Origin: Thuidium tamariscinum
Lineage: Eukaryota > Streptophyta > Bryopsida > Hypnales > Thuidiaceae
Direction: 5' to 3'
DNA: 64,000 nt
Assembly: GCA_947034885.2 (NCBI GenBank)
Contig: OX344750.2
Coordinates: forward strand, 37,248,821-37,312,820
Position numbers and translations under genes: made by a program. Positions 13,231 to 24,851 of this stretch are shown piece after piece. How positions within the stretch are numbered: position 1 is the first letter of the stretch; each line of letters begins with the position of its first letter. The notes beneath the pieces were generated by a model. The model did no database searches. It was not told where the DNA came from and saw only the letters and a list, made by a program, of their open reading frames with translations.

Positions 13231-14008
13231 TGAGCACCGAGGCTTGTACGTAATCAGTGCTTGTAGGTCCGTCCTGTAAGGCGGGTTAAAGCAAACTCCA
13301 TCACAAGATATCAATTGCATGTGTTTGCCGCGTGTGTCCCGTCCACCAGACCACTTGTGGCTGGTGGCTTTGTATTCTGGTCCTCCCTTGCAATGCAATT
13401 CCGATTCATTCGCTTCAAAACAAAAAAATATCAAATAACTAAGTGTACTGCTTGACTACTCGGGCGAGGAGCCACTTTTTTTTCTCCACTTGCCATTTCC
13501 CACACAAAGTTTTCATAATTCTCTGTCATTTTGGCAAAACGAGGACCTGTAAAGGCTGACTTCATCTGCAAAGTCAACTAATGATTCAGGTACAGTAGCT
13601 AATCCGGTTATTTTCGATTCCCCCATTCACGGTGTAATTAGATTTCGGCAAAACATCAGTTTTTGATATGCAGTTTCGATCAAACTGTACGGGCCATTTC
13701 TTCTAATCCCTTTTTTCGGTTCAGAGTCCACTGACCACCGACCGCTCCTCCCTCCCCCGTCTCAAACACAAGAATCCACTCTTTCCCCAGAAAACCAACC
13801 AATTGCTAAGTAAGTAAGCTTTAAGTTCGCTTGGGTCGATTTTCTGCGATTCTCCCAATCTTCCCGTGACGAAACGTACAGTGCTGGCTCAAGGTTAAGC
13901 CTGTGCAGGAGGAATCAAATCACTAGGCCGGAAGAGCAAGAGGCTACGACTCCAGTCGGTCATGCAGATAGTGTGGGTCGGGAACGGGGAGCGCCCGTTC
14001 GCTCCACC

Positions 14009-14016
14009 TTTATAAA
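14009..14016 (+). promoter_or_regulatory. TATA box of the unit 1 module
   Basis: TTTATAAA sits in a GC-rich setting about 150 bp before the hairpin at 14163. It is conserved at 32706-32713 and altered to TTCATAAA in unit 3 (about 46485-46492). A start site about 30 bp downstream (near 14045) is inferred from the usual plant spacing. Confidence 0.55.
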
Positions 14017-14162
14017 CACGCGCCTCCCAGCAGCTTCATCATTCATCAGTCTCGCTCACCAGCCTCCTCAGCTCTTGCATTGGGTGCCATTACTCCTCTA
14101 GCTCGACTCTAGCTAGTCGTGTCTAGCACCTCTCCATCGATCGCAAGGGTCTCAAACTCCCT

Positions 14163-14289
14163 GGGGCCGTGGCATTGAGAGCTATGCTGACTCTGAGTGA
14201 GGACTTCCTAGCTCTGGATTGAGGAGCCCTCCTCCTTGCGCAGGACGTTCCTTTCTCACAGTCTGCATAGCTCTCTGTGGCACTTCCCC
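14163..14289 (+). ncRNA. Candidate microRNA precursor hairpin, copy 1
   Basis: The 127-nt segment folds on itself. Positions 14177-14197 pair with 14255-14275 at 19 of 21 positions, with single mismatches T14188:T14264 and C14193:C14259. Pairing extends outward to the terminal GGGG/CCCC and inward through a smaller GAGGA/TCCTC stem. A 21-nt duplex with two internal mismatches in a compact stem fits plant MIR precursors. It lies about 150 bp after a TATA box, on the plus strand. I do not recognise a known miRNA family in either arm. Small open frames here are in different frames in the copies and look incidental. Confidence 0.6.
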
Positions 14290-14976
14290 TAACTTGCACA
14301 CTAGCTCGCTTGTTGGAGATGGATGCATGCTTGCTAACTCTGGAATTTCTCAATCTAGTGCGTTTGGTTCTAGGCGTAGGGGACATGGTGAAGTGGTCAT
14401 GTCATCAACCTGCTGTGAGAAGGCAGATTGAAAGTTTAAATGTAAGCTAGGTTGATCTGGTGGGTGTCTAGGGGAGTGTTGTTTTCATTGAAACTTAAGT
14501 TGCAGGCTGCGCTGCGCAAGTGGCTTCTGAAATTAATGTATCTAAATCTAAGGGTCATATGCCACCCCTTAAAATCTTGACTACAACAATGTAAGTGCTG
14601 GAGAATCAAACTATACCTCTCCTCCAGTTGTAACCAGTGGTCCCTTACGTATTCAACTCAACGCTGACAAGCATTTCTGGGAATCTCTTGCACCATCAAC
14701 TCCCAACTTGTGGTGTTCATTGTAGACAATTTTGAAAGTTAACCCATATTATGGTATAATAGGAATTCAATGTGCAGACAATATTACGAATAGTCGGCAC
14801 TGAGGTTCGAGGAACCTCAGTACTAGTTCACCGATTATCCTGCATGTTTACCCTCAGTCGCCCTGTAAACCGGGTCTCAGACTAATTCTAGAATTGGTTG
14901 GCAGTCAGACGAATTGATTGAGATAATTCTAATGCTAAGTACTTATAGTGATGTTCACGTGTATATATAGTGTGGG
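14290..14976 (+). other. Downstream part of the hairpin transcription unit
   Basis: The block is conserved between units 1, 2 and 3. It contains a GTAAGC donor-like site at about 14441 and a TTGCAG acceptor-like site near 14500, so a spliced primary transcript is possible. I see no conserved reading frame. Confidence 0.3.
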
Positions 14977-16030
14977 GTGCACTATGACATGCGAGACGTT
15001 GTAAACCTCACATCGAGCAATTCCTGCTTCGCCTGTGCCTGGGCAAAGGCTTGCTACGCTGCGCATCACGGCATGATTCCGCTCATACCGTACCTTCCTA
15101 GTGAACCTTCCCAGGTTTCTCATGCTCACCCTGTCATCCCTCCATCTTCCCGCTTAATAACCCCATCCCTCCATCTTCGATTCTCTAGTGCGGTGCTAAT
15201 AACATTGCTTGTTGTAATACTACGGGCGCGATGCTTGTTGTCGATCTCTGTGTTCAACAATTGCCAGCGAGCTCGAAATGATAGTGTAAATGCCTGCCCT
15301 TATTCAATCGTTCCCGGAGATTCGAAGCGTCCAAGCAAAAATCGATCCGCCTGTAAGTTATCGATCAGTCCCTGGAGTCCGGACCACTTCCTTCAACTCC
15401 CGAAAGAGCTGAGGGAATATTTCGTTAAAGTAGTGGTATTCATACACCATTTTTCCATACATTTTCTAGGACTTGTGTTAGATCTCAGACCGCGATGAAA
15501 TCTTGGAGCGATATCCATTTTAAACCACGGAGTCTAAACCTCAACGTGCCAGGCCAAGTTTGTGGCATACCGCCATTTTAACGAAATATCCGTTACTTTC
15601 ACAAGAAATTCCACACTCTACAGGACTGCTCTGAAGAAAAGTCTTCGATTACAGAACTCATGGGTGAACTTCTTGATGTCAGCTTCTTGTACCGAGCATT
15701 TATTATTCATGCTGCGTGTTTCGGCAAGAAAACAAATTCGTGGAACAATACTAGAATCTACAAGTATACTGCTGGAGATCTATTGTGTGAGAGCTACACT
15801 TGTCACTCGCAATTTCAGAATACACTAGCTAGCATGCCACCTGTTAGTTACCTTAATTCAATACTCACAGCTACAAGTTCCAGAATTTTGTGAGCAATGT
15901 TGTGTACAAGACAACATATTAACTGCAAAAAATACGGGAAGCCTAGTTCTATACGGTAGAGAGCTAGATCAAGAGTGTACTCAGCACGCACTGCCGATGG
16001 ACTCCAATTAATCTGTTCTTATGCAATAAG
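14977..16030 (+). pseudogene. Gene-fragment region, plus-strand frame with HFLQLPKELREYF
   Basis: A plus-strand frame (14977-15498) contains a GTAAGT donor at 15353 and a segment HFLQLPKELREYFVK. The unit 2 copy (34154-34348) reads HFLQLPKELKDYFVK there, with conservative R/K and E/D changes plus synonymous ones, hinting at past selection. A second frame at 15660-15893 starts MGELLDVSFLYRAFIIHAAC and is conserved at 34504-34755. I recognise no family. Frames shift between the copies, so I treat this as relic coding sequence. Confidence 0.35.
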
Positions 16031-16051
16031 AATTAATTTAAGAATATGGAC

Positions 16052-16270
16052 TTAATTACCTTCACGTCTGCGTACACTTGTCAAGCAATCATTCACTGTG
16101 ATAGCACGAACACGCCATTTGTCGTCTTCGAAGCATGTCATAGCCAATGTAGGTTGCATACGGGCAGTTTTGCGTTCGATTCTATCGACATTCTTCCCAT
16201 CGATCACATTCCTCCTACTCTGAAGTTGTACTCTATTCTTCCTATACGGTCGGAAGTACGATACACTCAC
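16052..16270 (-). pseudogene. Conserved minus-strand exon-like fragment
   Basis: The minus strand reads an open stretch with VQLQSRRNVIDGKN, then DRIERKTARMQP and AITVNDCLTSVRRREG, followed directly by a GTAATT donor-like site. The unit 2 copy (34910-35128) preserves the frame through a 3-base deletion and a few substitutions. The plus frame over the same bases is also partly open, so strand is not certain. The family is unrecognised. Confidence 0.35.
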
Positions 16271-16339
16271 CTAGACATCAACTATATATGGTCTTGTTAC
16301 GATGGGCAGTGCCCGGGGCAGCGCTAAAGTGCACGGACG

Positions 16340-16473
16340 GGCATCAGGGCAGGCTAGACGTGGCCACGATCTTTATTCTCGGTCATATCGACAACTCAGA
16401 CAAAAACTACCCGAACATGCCTCATTCTTCCTTTCTCAAGGGGTGGTCCGCATTGCAAGAACTGAATAGATCT
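16340..16473 (+). pseudogene. Plus-strand exon-like fragment ending in a GTAAGA donor
   Basis: The frame includes NYPNMPHSSFLKGWSALQEL and ends at an exon-like edge where GTAAGAG follows at 16474. In unit 2 the site is GTGAAG. I do not recognise the domain. It lies about 500 bp before the ZZ finger on the same strand and may come from the same source gene. Confidence 0.3.
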
Positions 16474-16965
16474 GTAAGAGAGTGTGTCTTCCACTCTTCC
16501 TGAACTTTGTCAGTTGGTTGCCGGCCATGCATTCCGCAAATGCTGACCTAGCTACAGTCCATGTTGTTTTGTAAATTTTTTAAGACCAGTGAAGGCCTTC
16601 GATCAAGCTTGCGATGCCATGATCGAACATGCAGGAAAGACTGCCTGTGCAAGTCAACGCCCAGCACTTCCTAGTCAAACATCATAATCTGGTAATCGCC
16701 AATTAAAGCGTTTCACGGGAGTCCTTGTTCTCATGGACTGGAGTTCCACAGGGACTGAAGATCATACGGTCGATTGCTTTCCCGTCTAATTAATTCCAGT
16801 TCACAGCAGGGCACCTAGCTGCATGCACCATTTTCATGTTTCCACTGTCCTCCCACTCTCTTAGTTTGAAGACTATGACCACTAAGGTAAAGGGTTGAGA
16901 TAAGTTTGAGTTGCGAGTCATGGGACCGTAACCAGTAGAACCTCTTACCGTTTGATGTACGTAGT

Positions 16966-17238
16966 GTGCATCGCTTGTGCAGTTCAGTTGAGTTCCCGTT
17001 TCCAACGAACTTGTGCTCTTCAGTATGCACATCCCTCATCAGTTCTCAACGCGGTTGGCATTGCAACACTTGTAACGACTTCAACATGTGTCAATCTTGC
17101 TTCACGAGTTCGGAGAAGCGTACACTCGAGCTGCCTCCACCCCAATACCCCATTGGTCAGATCATTCCCCTGTCAGCATTTGAAGCACCCAATTCATATC
17201 ATACCTTATCCCCTACGGTGGAATCACTCAAAATGTAG
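16966..17238 (+). pseudogene. ZZ-type zinc finger fragment (BIG/UBR4-like?)
   Basis: The 90-codon frame contains GWHCNTCNDFNMCQSCF, i.e. C-x2-C-x5-C-x2-C with W before the first Cys pair. This is the second half of a ZZ finger. A Cys 12 residues earlier fits the first half, though its partner is three rather than two residues away. The following LPPPQYPI stretch resembles what I recall after the ZZ finger of the plant BIG (UBR4-like) protein; HAC/CBP-type ZZ fingers are the alternative. No complete gene is present. The unit 2 copy (35788-36015) has a 4-base GTAC insertion at 35908-35911 that breaks the frame. This is a relic or captured fragment, not a working gene. Confidence 0.5.
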
Positions 17239-17240
17239 TG

Positions 17241-17509
17241 TAAAGTTTTTTCATTTGAGTAGGTTTAGAAATCAAATTTCACCTCCAAATGTGTTTTTGG
17301 GTAAATTTTAGCATCCATTTTCAACATTAAAACATCATAATCTTGCAATCTATGTGACCAAATGACTTCAAATTTTGTACATGTCATCTACAACATGTAT
17401 ACTACATGATTGTATGGTTGAGATTTGTATAACTTGAAGACATTTAAATTCATAAAGCTTCAAAAGCAATGATGTTTTTGAACCCCAGAAATTGAATATC
17501 ACTTTGGTA
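17241..17509. repeat. Right-hand remnant of a 5532-6494-type element
   Basis: The stretch is similar to 6215-6494 and ends at ACTTTGGTA followed by TTAA, the position of the target in that family. The left part is missing. It separates units 1 and 2. Confidence 0.6.
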
Positions 17510-17581
17510 TTAATAACTGAGTTTTTCAGCTAAAAGCACCGCAAGTACAGTAGCGCCTCCCTTCATGGGCTGGATTTACCC

Positions 17582-18096
17582 CCGGGTATGCAACTCCCAT
17601 ATTATAAGGCCTTGATTATAATCACTTTTAATTCATTTTAATATATTTTCAAAGTATATAATTTGTTCTAATGTAGGAAATTTTTGTAGCCCTTTTAACA
17701 AGGAATCCAAAAATGTAATTATATATGTAAAATGAATATTTTTGAGGGCAATAATAGCATTAAAAACCTAATTATATGAGTTTTTTTAATACATGTATCA
17801 TAGGCCAAGCTATCCAACTTTGGGGGATTTTTAATAAAAATTTAATTTTAATTGGAGAGAACATTTTGTATGGATTTAAAAAAACTATGTGTAGGTGTTT
17901 TAATTCTTCATATATATTGTGAATTTTTTTTCTAGAATGTATGTAATGCAATATTTTCTACATATAATTTTCTTTTAATTTGGCCTTCACCTAACTTTTT
18001 GGTCTTTTTAATTTCATATAATTTTAACAAAAGCCATCCTTTAAGCCATTTTAATGCCGATGACCCCTATATATAATACAAGAGTTGCGTACCCGG
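17582..18096. mobile_element. Mutator-like MITE, 515 bp
   Basis: The ends CCGGGTATGCAACTC and GAGTTGCGTACCCGG are inverted. The target GGATTTACCC is repeated at 17572-17581 and 18097-18106. Unit 1 has a single copy at the matching site near 5230. A 9-11 bp duplication is typical of Mutator-like elements. No coding sequence is seen. Confidence 0.8.
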
Positions 18097-18516
18097 GGAT
18101 TTACCCCAGGGAAAACACTGAAAGGCTTTTATTTTTTGCACCCAATTTTTTTGCAAATTCTGAATCCATAATCATTGCAATCGGACTGAAACGACAAAAA
18201 TTAGTCAGGTGCAGCCTAGTACATATCTTACCCAAAACACAGCACAAAATCCGGGACTTTTTTTTCACTTTTACCGTGGAGAGCCCCCAAATTACCCTGC
18301 TGGTCCCAATTTATGAGATGGATTTGACATCCTGTGCAGTCAGTGGGTCATTGTTTGGGGCTCTTGTAAGTTTATCTTAAGTAACTATTTTGTTTTCCAA
18401 GTATTTGTCGCAGGCCACCTGCAGCTACCAACGTTCTTGTACTTTGATTTCCTGCAGCAAACTGAGGGCTTCCTTTATTAGTGTTTAAAAGAAATTTGAT
18501 AATTATGGGATATTAA

Positions 18517-20033
18517 CCCTAAAGCATCTGGAATCATGTCCAGAATTGACGATGTGGGAAAAATCATTATAAAGTACTATTTGGAAGAATATTTTGGGAT
18601 TGTGATACAAACAAAAGTTGTAAATTTTAAGATTTGGATTTCATCTATATGATTAGATTCTCCAATGTTTTGACCAATATTTTTTTATAAATTCTAAGAG
18701 GAAAATTTTAAAATCCCTTCAAAATTCAATTAGAAGCAAAGTATTGTCATTTTTCAAGTAAAATTTGTTGGAGTGGGTTTGAAATGAGGTTCTCTTCATA
18801 TAGTGAATTTTTGAATTTTTTTTGTTCTTTAACCCCTAAAGCCCTAAATAGCGTTTTTTGAGATTATAAAGTTTTTGGGCAGCTCACTACGGATGGAGTT
18901 TTTATTTTCTTTCTTTGAAATCTTGATACAATGTGTGCCCGAGGAGTAGCTTTAAGGCCTGACATTTTTCATAACTTTGACTACACGGTTTAAAAGTTAT
19001 GGTAGGATATGTTGTTTTCTTTATTCAGTGGGCAGCCTGGGCAGCTGAAAAAACATCTTCAAAAATTAATTTTTTTTAAAAGTAAAATTTCAAATTGGTT
19101 CTTTAGGTTTATACAGACATGGGAAGCTTTGAATCAATCCATTCCGATCAATTAGTCAAAAGTTATGAAGATTTTGAGTTTGGGGTAGTTTGCGGCCAGT
19201 TACAGAATCTCTACAGTACAAAAAAAGTTGGAAATTCTTCATTTAATTCAATTTTTCATATTTTTGGAAAAAAAATAAAAACAAGAGATGTAGATTGTTT
19301 ATTACAACATTTTAACCATTGGGATTGAAAATTTTCAATTCCATGAATAAAATGTTCACAATTTAGTATTTTGGCTCATTTTTTACTTCTTTCTACTTAC
19401 TTATTTTTTCCTATATGTTGTACAATTCCAAATGGTTTGAAATTTTTTGAGAATGTAGCCAACTTGCATTGAAGTATGAATTCAAAGGGTAACCACCATT
19501 TTGAATTTTTTTCACACAAATGTGACCTTGTGAAGTGCAGTTGCCCAGATTTTTGCAGGGATAAAAAAACAATTTTTGTCAATTCAAATGCTTCTATCTT
19601 GCAATTTACACGGTGGAAATTTTTGAAATTTTTTCCACATGTTTACAAACCACCTTAATACAAGATCCTACGGTTACATGAGTCAAAAATGTGTTTTTGA
19701 AAAAAAATTACACTTATATTAGAAATGGCAATTTTGGAGTATTTTTGATGAAAACATAGTCAAAAACCTTTAGGGGATAATTCTATGACTTCATTTTCAC
19801 AAATTTGATTTTGAACTATAGTCAACGCAAGTCAACCACTTGACATACTTCCACATTTGTTATTTTAGAAAATTATGTACTTTAGTAATACCAAATGCAA
19901 CCCTTGGATAGAACAAAAACTTCATAAAGAATTTCTAAAAATTAGGATGACTTCCATCCAAGCAATAATGAAACAAAAAGGTAATTTCTAATCTGTTCAT
20001 TGTCTAGAAATTGGATGTTGGCGCACTCCAAGG
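18517..20033. mobile_element. TTAA-flanked insertion, 1517 bp, with a nested element
   Basis: TTAA is at 18513-18516 and 20034-20037. The left end is CCCTAAAGC and the right end is TCCAAGG. Units 1 and 3 have an uninterrupted TTAAGCAAATAATTTC here (or equivalent). A second TTAA-type element is nested at 18833-19776. Confidence 0.7.
18833..19776. mobile_element. TTAA-family fold-back, 944 bp (nested)
   Basis: TTAA at 18829-18832 on the left and ATAA at 19777-19780 on the right. The ends CCCCTAAAGCCC and CCTTTAGGGG are inverted. It is related in length and sequence to 57470-58392 and 60840-61754. Confidence 0.7.
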
Positions 20034-20037
20034 TTAA

Positions 20038-23000
20038 CCAAATAATTTCATAATTGACATGCGTGAAGTCACAATAGTCTTCAATCCTAAAAAACCAAGG
20101 CCTGTTCTTTTTGGAGAAATTGTCAAAACCTATCATTTTTGGGCATAGGCTGAAATTGAAAGTAAGAATGTTTTTTAATTCTTTTAAAATTTTAAAATTT
20201 TAAAATGATCATATATAAAAGTAGTAGAGTATTATTAAAATGTATAGAAATCTTTCTCTAGCTCAATCGACTATATATATTAGAAGCAAGTTTCTTTTTT
20301 TCAAATCTCATGGAATACTAAAGTGGTGATATTAATTGTTGTAGTAGAGGTCCTAATTTCAACACAAAAAACAAACCACTCATAGTAAGACTATAATGCT
20401 TAATGTGAGAAAGAAAACCATACTTTTATTCCTACAAAATAGAGTCAACAAACTTAGACCCCTCTTGGAATAAAATGTTTTATCCACAAATAATTGTATC
20501 TCTACACCATTAGGTATAGTACATCTTATTAGGTACACTTATGCCAAATTTCATAAGCAAATATAGGCTTTGCCTTAGTCTAAATCACATTGCAATACAA
20601 GGAAAAGGGAAGTAAATTGGAAATAAATATGTCATTTTTTGATGATTTCTTCTCCTACAAGGAAATGTTTAAAAAAAATCCAAGTACTGAAAACTTAAAG
20701 ACAAACATTTGAAACATGTGGAAAAATTTTCAAGAATTTTGAAAATGTAGATTTCAATATAATAGTGTTTGTAGTTAGACAAAGATATTTTTTGGAAAAC
20801 TTGCTCATGGGATTAGTAGAGTTTTGACTCCTTTAAAAAATCTTTCTTCTTAAGGTATATTTTTTTGAAATTGCATATTATATCATGCTAGTTACATACA
20901 TGCCAAATTTTAGAAGTACATTAAGAACTTAGCAAAAGATGGTAATATTGCTTGAATAGCCCACATTCTTTTAAGTGGTGTTATTTTGATCTAGGCATCC
21001 AATAGGAATTCTTTCACAATCCCATTATCCCATGAAGGGGATGAATGTCTATACTTTGTGCAAAATTTTCAAAAACATCTTCTATTTTTGACTTCATCAT
21101 TACCTACCCCAAATCCAAATGGCCTTTGAATGGACATTTGGTCCTTCACAAATTTAAACAAAAAAAAGACTTGAAACTTCTTCTTGATTTAAGTAAGCAA
21201 TGTGCAAAATTTATGAAATAGTTGTAGCAAAGCATTATTAATAGCAAAAACTTTTCAAAGTCAAATGAGGTACGAAATTCTCAAGTATCCATTTAAGAAG
21301 TGAAATTCATTTGGGGGAAGTTATACTTGTTTTTCTATAACTTTTTATTCAAAGACAAATGAAAATGGCATCTAATGCAAGTCATTTCATATTTACACAA
21401 GCCCGTTCTCAAGCTTTGTGGGATTACCAAAACTTCCGAGCAACTTGAACAATGTTCTATCTATCTATTAATTTAAGTGAAAATAATAGTTAGGTATTTC
21501 TAAACATAATATAATAAAATTGGTTAATTTTAATGCATAATTAAAAAAATTTGGGTGTTCATCCAAGTTGTTCTCACAATTTTTGGGTGATTGCGGCTAC
21601 ACTTCATCTAAGTCAAATAAATTTGCCTAAATCCTTGTTTTGACCTCCAAATCTTGATGCAATGTTCACTAATTGTGTCAACCAACTAAAATATATACTA
21701 TTTGTACATTATTGATTTGTACAATGCTAAAACAAAATGTACAAATTGTGTACATTTCAAGTGGATCTCCTATTTTAGTGTTCCTCTAAAATTCAAAAAA
21801 AATCAATAAGACTTTTTATACATATCAATAAATAGATAACTTTCAAAGACAATGTTCATTTGAAATTTTTTCAGAAAGGCCATTTTCTAGCATAGAAATG
21901 TGCAATAGTAGAAAATATCACTACCAAATGGAATCATATAGAATCTTGCAAGTACAAGTTAGTTTGTATGCCTTTTTAGATGTTCAATAAATTTTATTTT
22001 TTTATAATTAAAATATTATATACATAAAAATAGTTTTTTATTTTTCTATATTTGTACATTTGCTAAAACTAAAATAGCACTCTATAGGACCTTGATTTTC
22101 TATTATGAAAGGTTCTAGTAGCAATTGTACACTTGCTTATGCACTTAGTCAGTGGAGACAAATCTATAAGAATTCTACACATATTGATTCCCTTGAGACT
22201 AAGTAGTCTCATTCAATGGGGTTGTCTACTTGTCTACTGCTATATCAATGAAATATGAAAATTTTCATTTCTACTTAGTAATTGTTGGCAAGACAATAAG
22301 TAGAACTTATTTACGAGTTTATTTTGGATAAAGGTAAAGATATTTATATTGGGTACCCTCCTTGTCATGGCTTTGCAAAGTAACTATAGTAGATAATAGG
22401 TGGATGTATTGTTTACCAAAAATGATTCTCTTTATTGACCTTTTTATCCCCTTATCTCTCTTTGTTCTAAGAAGTTCCAAAATTCTTCTTCATCCTTATT
22501 GCAATATTGCTACACATGTTGATCTCAATTTCTCAATGAATTCTCAATATCCAACAAGCTAAAATATCTAATATCTTTTTAATATTAAAGAAATAAAATT
22601 ATTAGAAAAATGAGTGGATTTACATAATGGGCCAAAGGGTCATTGCAAAAAAGGGCATCCAAAAAGCGTAGCGTTTTTTACAAAACTCATATTTTGCTTT
22701 GGGAGTACTTTAAAATTAGAAAAATAAATTTTCTTAAATGTGAAAAATATGTTTTCTGTATATATCTTTAAGAAAAAAGCACCTTGAAAAGGAAAAGTAT
22801 AGAAAAATTCTCTAAGTAAGTGAACTACAAAAGTGTAAAATCTCATGAAAATAGTTTTTGTTATTGTAATTTCACATTTTAATTTATAGAAAATAGAGAA
22901 AAGAATTTAAAAATAAAATAAGAAATTCCCATTTAGGAAGAGTTGATATTGATGAGATTTCACCCAAAAAATGATCCAAGAACCATCTTCAATGTTCAAA

Positions 23001-24034
23001 AATTGTGTGCAATGGAAGTGCTGTTTATACTCATGTAGAGGACTTAAAATAATTCATTTTTAGATTTCTTTTAGTAGAAACAAGTTTTTCTATTATGCAA
23101 GTAGACCATGAAAGTTTCAACTCCACATAATTAAATTTAGGGGCTCATAACATAGTAAAAACCCCTAAACCTCAACTTGTGACAAATTAACAAAAATAAT
23201 TTTTAAATATAAAATGATTTTAATTAATTTCTAAAAAAAAAAGATATAATAACTATAAAGTTAGATATGTCCAATAAAAATTTCATATTCATTCGACTTG
23301 TGCTTCAAAAGTTATTGCAGACAATGAGAGAGTACACCCTAATTGTGACAGCAAATAGTACCACATTTTCTTGCAATGATCCTAAATAAAATTGGGACCA
23401 AAAATAAGATGGCAATTTTAGGAAGCACACGGTAATGAACTCATCTACTTTAATCTTAAGCGCTTCAACATCCAATTTCCAAACAATGTACTAATTGAAA
23501 ATCAAATTTTTTTTTCATTACAACTTGGATGAAAGTCATCCTAATTTGTAAGATGTGGAAGTATGTCAAGTGTTTGACAAAGCCAAAATTGCATTGACTC
23601 TAACTCAAACATGGAATTGCAAAATTGAAGTCATAGAATCAAAGAATATAAAAATTCCAAAAAATTATTATGTCAAGAGAACCTCTTTTCAAATTCATGC
23701 CAACAAAATTTATTCAAAAAATGAAAACATTTTGCTTATAATTGAATTTAGAAGGAACTTTGAATTTTTCCTTTTAAAATTTATAGAAATATATTGGTGA
23801 TAGCATTGGTGAATCTAATTGTATGGATAGAATCTAAAACTTGAAGGTAACTACAACTTTTATTTGCATCTCAATACCAAAATATTCTTCCAAATACTTG
23901 TTTATGAATTATGATGATTTTTTTGATATTGTCAAACTAGATAGGAGTCTAGAGTCTAGACACTTTCTATCAATGGTGTTTAGATGATAGTTTAGGGCTA
24001 AAAGAAGAGATTAGGAGTAGTTTTTTCATCCACT
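20038..24034. repeat. AT-rich half of unit 2; no gene seen
   Basis: The block is collinear with 8640-12650. A GGGT-family insertion at 22637-23382 interrupts it at a different place from the insertion in unit 1. Only short, unconserved frames are present. Confidence 0.65.
22637..23382. mobile_element. GGGT-family fold-back (unit 2)
   Basis: The ends are GGGTCATTGCAAAAAAGGGC and TTTTCTTGCAATGATCC, inverted. It lies about 0.1 kb away, in unit coordinates, from the insertion at 11552-12068, so the two are independent. The target duplication is unclear. Confidence 0.6.
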
Positions 24035-24085
24035 TTTGGGTCATTGCAAGAAAGGGCGACTATTTTTGTAGCGCTTTCCAAAATT

Positions 24086-24206
24086 GGGTAGAATGTAGTA
24101 TCGGCGCCCCCCCTGCAGTATACTGGGCACCCCTACATGTCTCCTACTTAAGATGTCCCTTACAGAGACATCTTGCAGCGGAGGTCATCGATACTACATC
24201 TGTCCC
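24086..24206. mobile_element. Mutator-like MITE, 121 bp (nested)
   Basis: The ends GGGTAGAATGTAGTATCG and, inverted, GGGACAGATGTAGTATCG are flanked by the 9-bp target duplication TCCAAAATT (24077-24085 and 24207-24215). The matching place in the opposite arm near 25450 is uninterrupted. Confidence 0.85.
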
Positions 24207-24851
24207 TCCAAAATTGGCTCTTGTCCAAAGCCATAACTTTTGATTGATGAATCCAATGCCCAAAACAAAAAAATTGTTTCTAGAGTTTTTGCTTTAATTT
24301 ATTTTATATATTTTTCATAATTTTTAAGAAATCATTTTATATTTATAAGTTATTTTTGTTAATTTGTCACACTTTCAAGATTGGAGGTTTTTTATACTTT
24401 TGAGTAGTTGAAATTAATGATTTTTAGTTGAAATTTTTGTAGTATGTTTTTATAGTAGGTAGACATGTCTCCACCAAAGAAAATCTAAAAAAACATCATT
24501 TTATGACCTCTACATGAGTGCAAATAGGTGTCCCTTGGGCGCTCACTTCTAAACATTAAAAATGGTTTTGAACTCATTTTTTTTGTTGAACCTCATCACC
24601 AAGAAGTCTTCTCAAATGGAGTTTTTTTTGTTTTTTTCAAAATTTCTTTTCTTTTTCTTTACAAATTAAAATATTAGTGTATATATTTTCTAGGACATTT
24701 TCTTGCACATTGAAATGTTATATAGAAAATACATACATTGACGTTTTTATTTGTAAAAAATAGGAAAAAATATTTTGAAGAAAAAAAATTGTCCATTTGA
24801 GAAGACTTCTTGGTGATGAGGTTCAACAAAAAAAATGAGTTCAAAACCATT

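Larger units (their letters stand above)
5180..17240 (+). repeat. Unit 1 of the tandem segmental array
   Basis: This is the first of three same-orientation units. Landmarks shared with units 2 and 3 are the ATAATCATTGCAATC region at 5300, the CAGCTACCGACGTTCTTG region at 7285, the AT-rich 8640-13200 block and the GC-richer 13230-17240 module. Three insertions absent from the other units lie at 5532-6494, 6509-7235 and 7421-8622. The extent is inferred by eye from collinearity. Confidence 0.8.

Noticed and set aside
14123-14431. Frames on both strands over the hairpin (rich in Ser, Arg and Cys)
   Set aside because: They start or end at different places in the four copies and have no ATG in keeping with the TATA box. 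The structural signal is the hairpin.
16966-17238. Assignment of the ZZ fragment to a HAC/CBP-type acetyltransferase
   Set aside because: The Cys spacing fits, but neither a TAZ nor a HAT region could be found nearby and the following LPPP stretch fits BIG-type proteins better. Left as a tentative ZZ finger.
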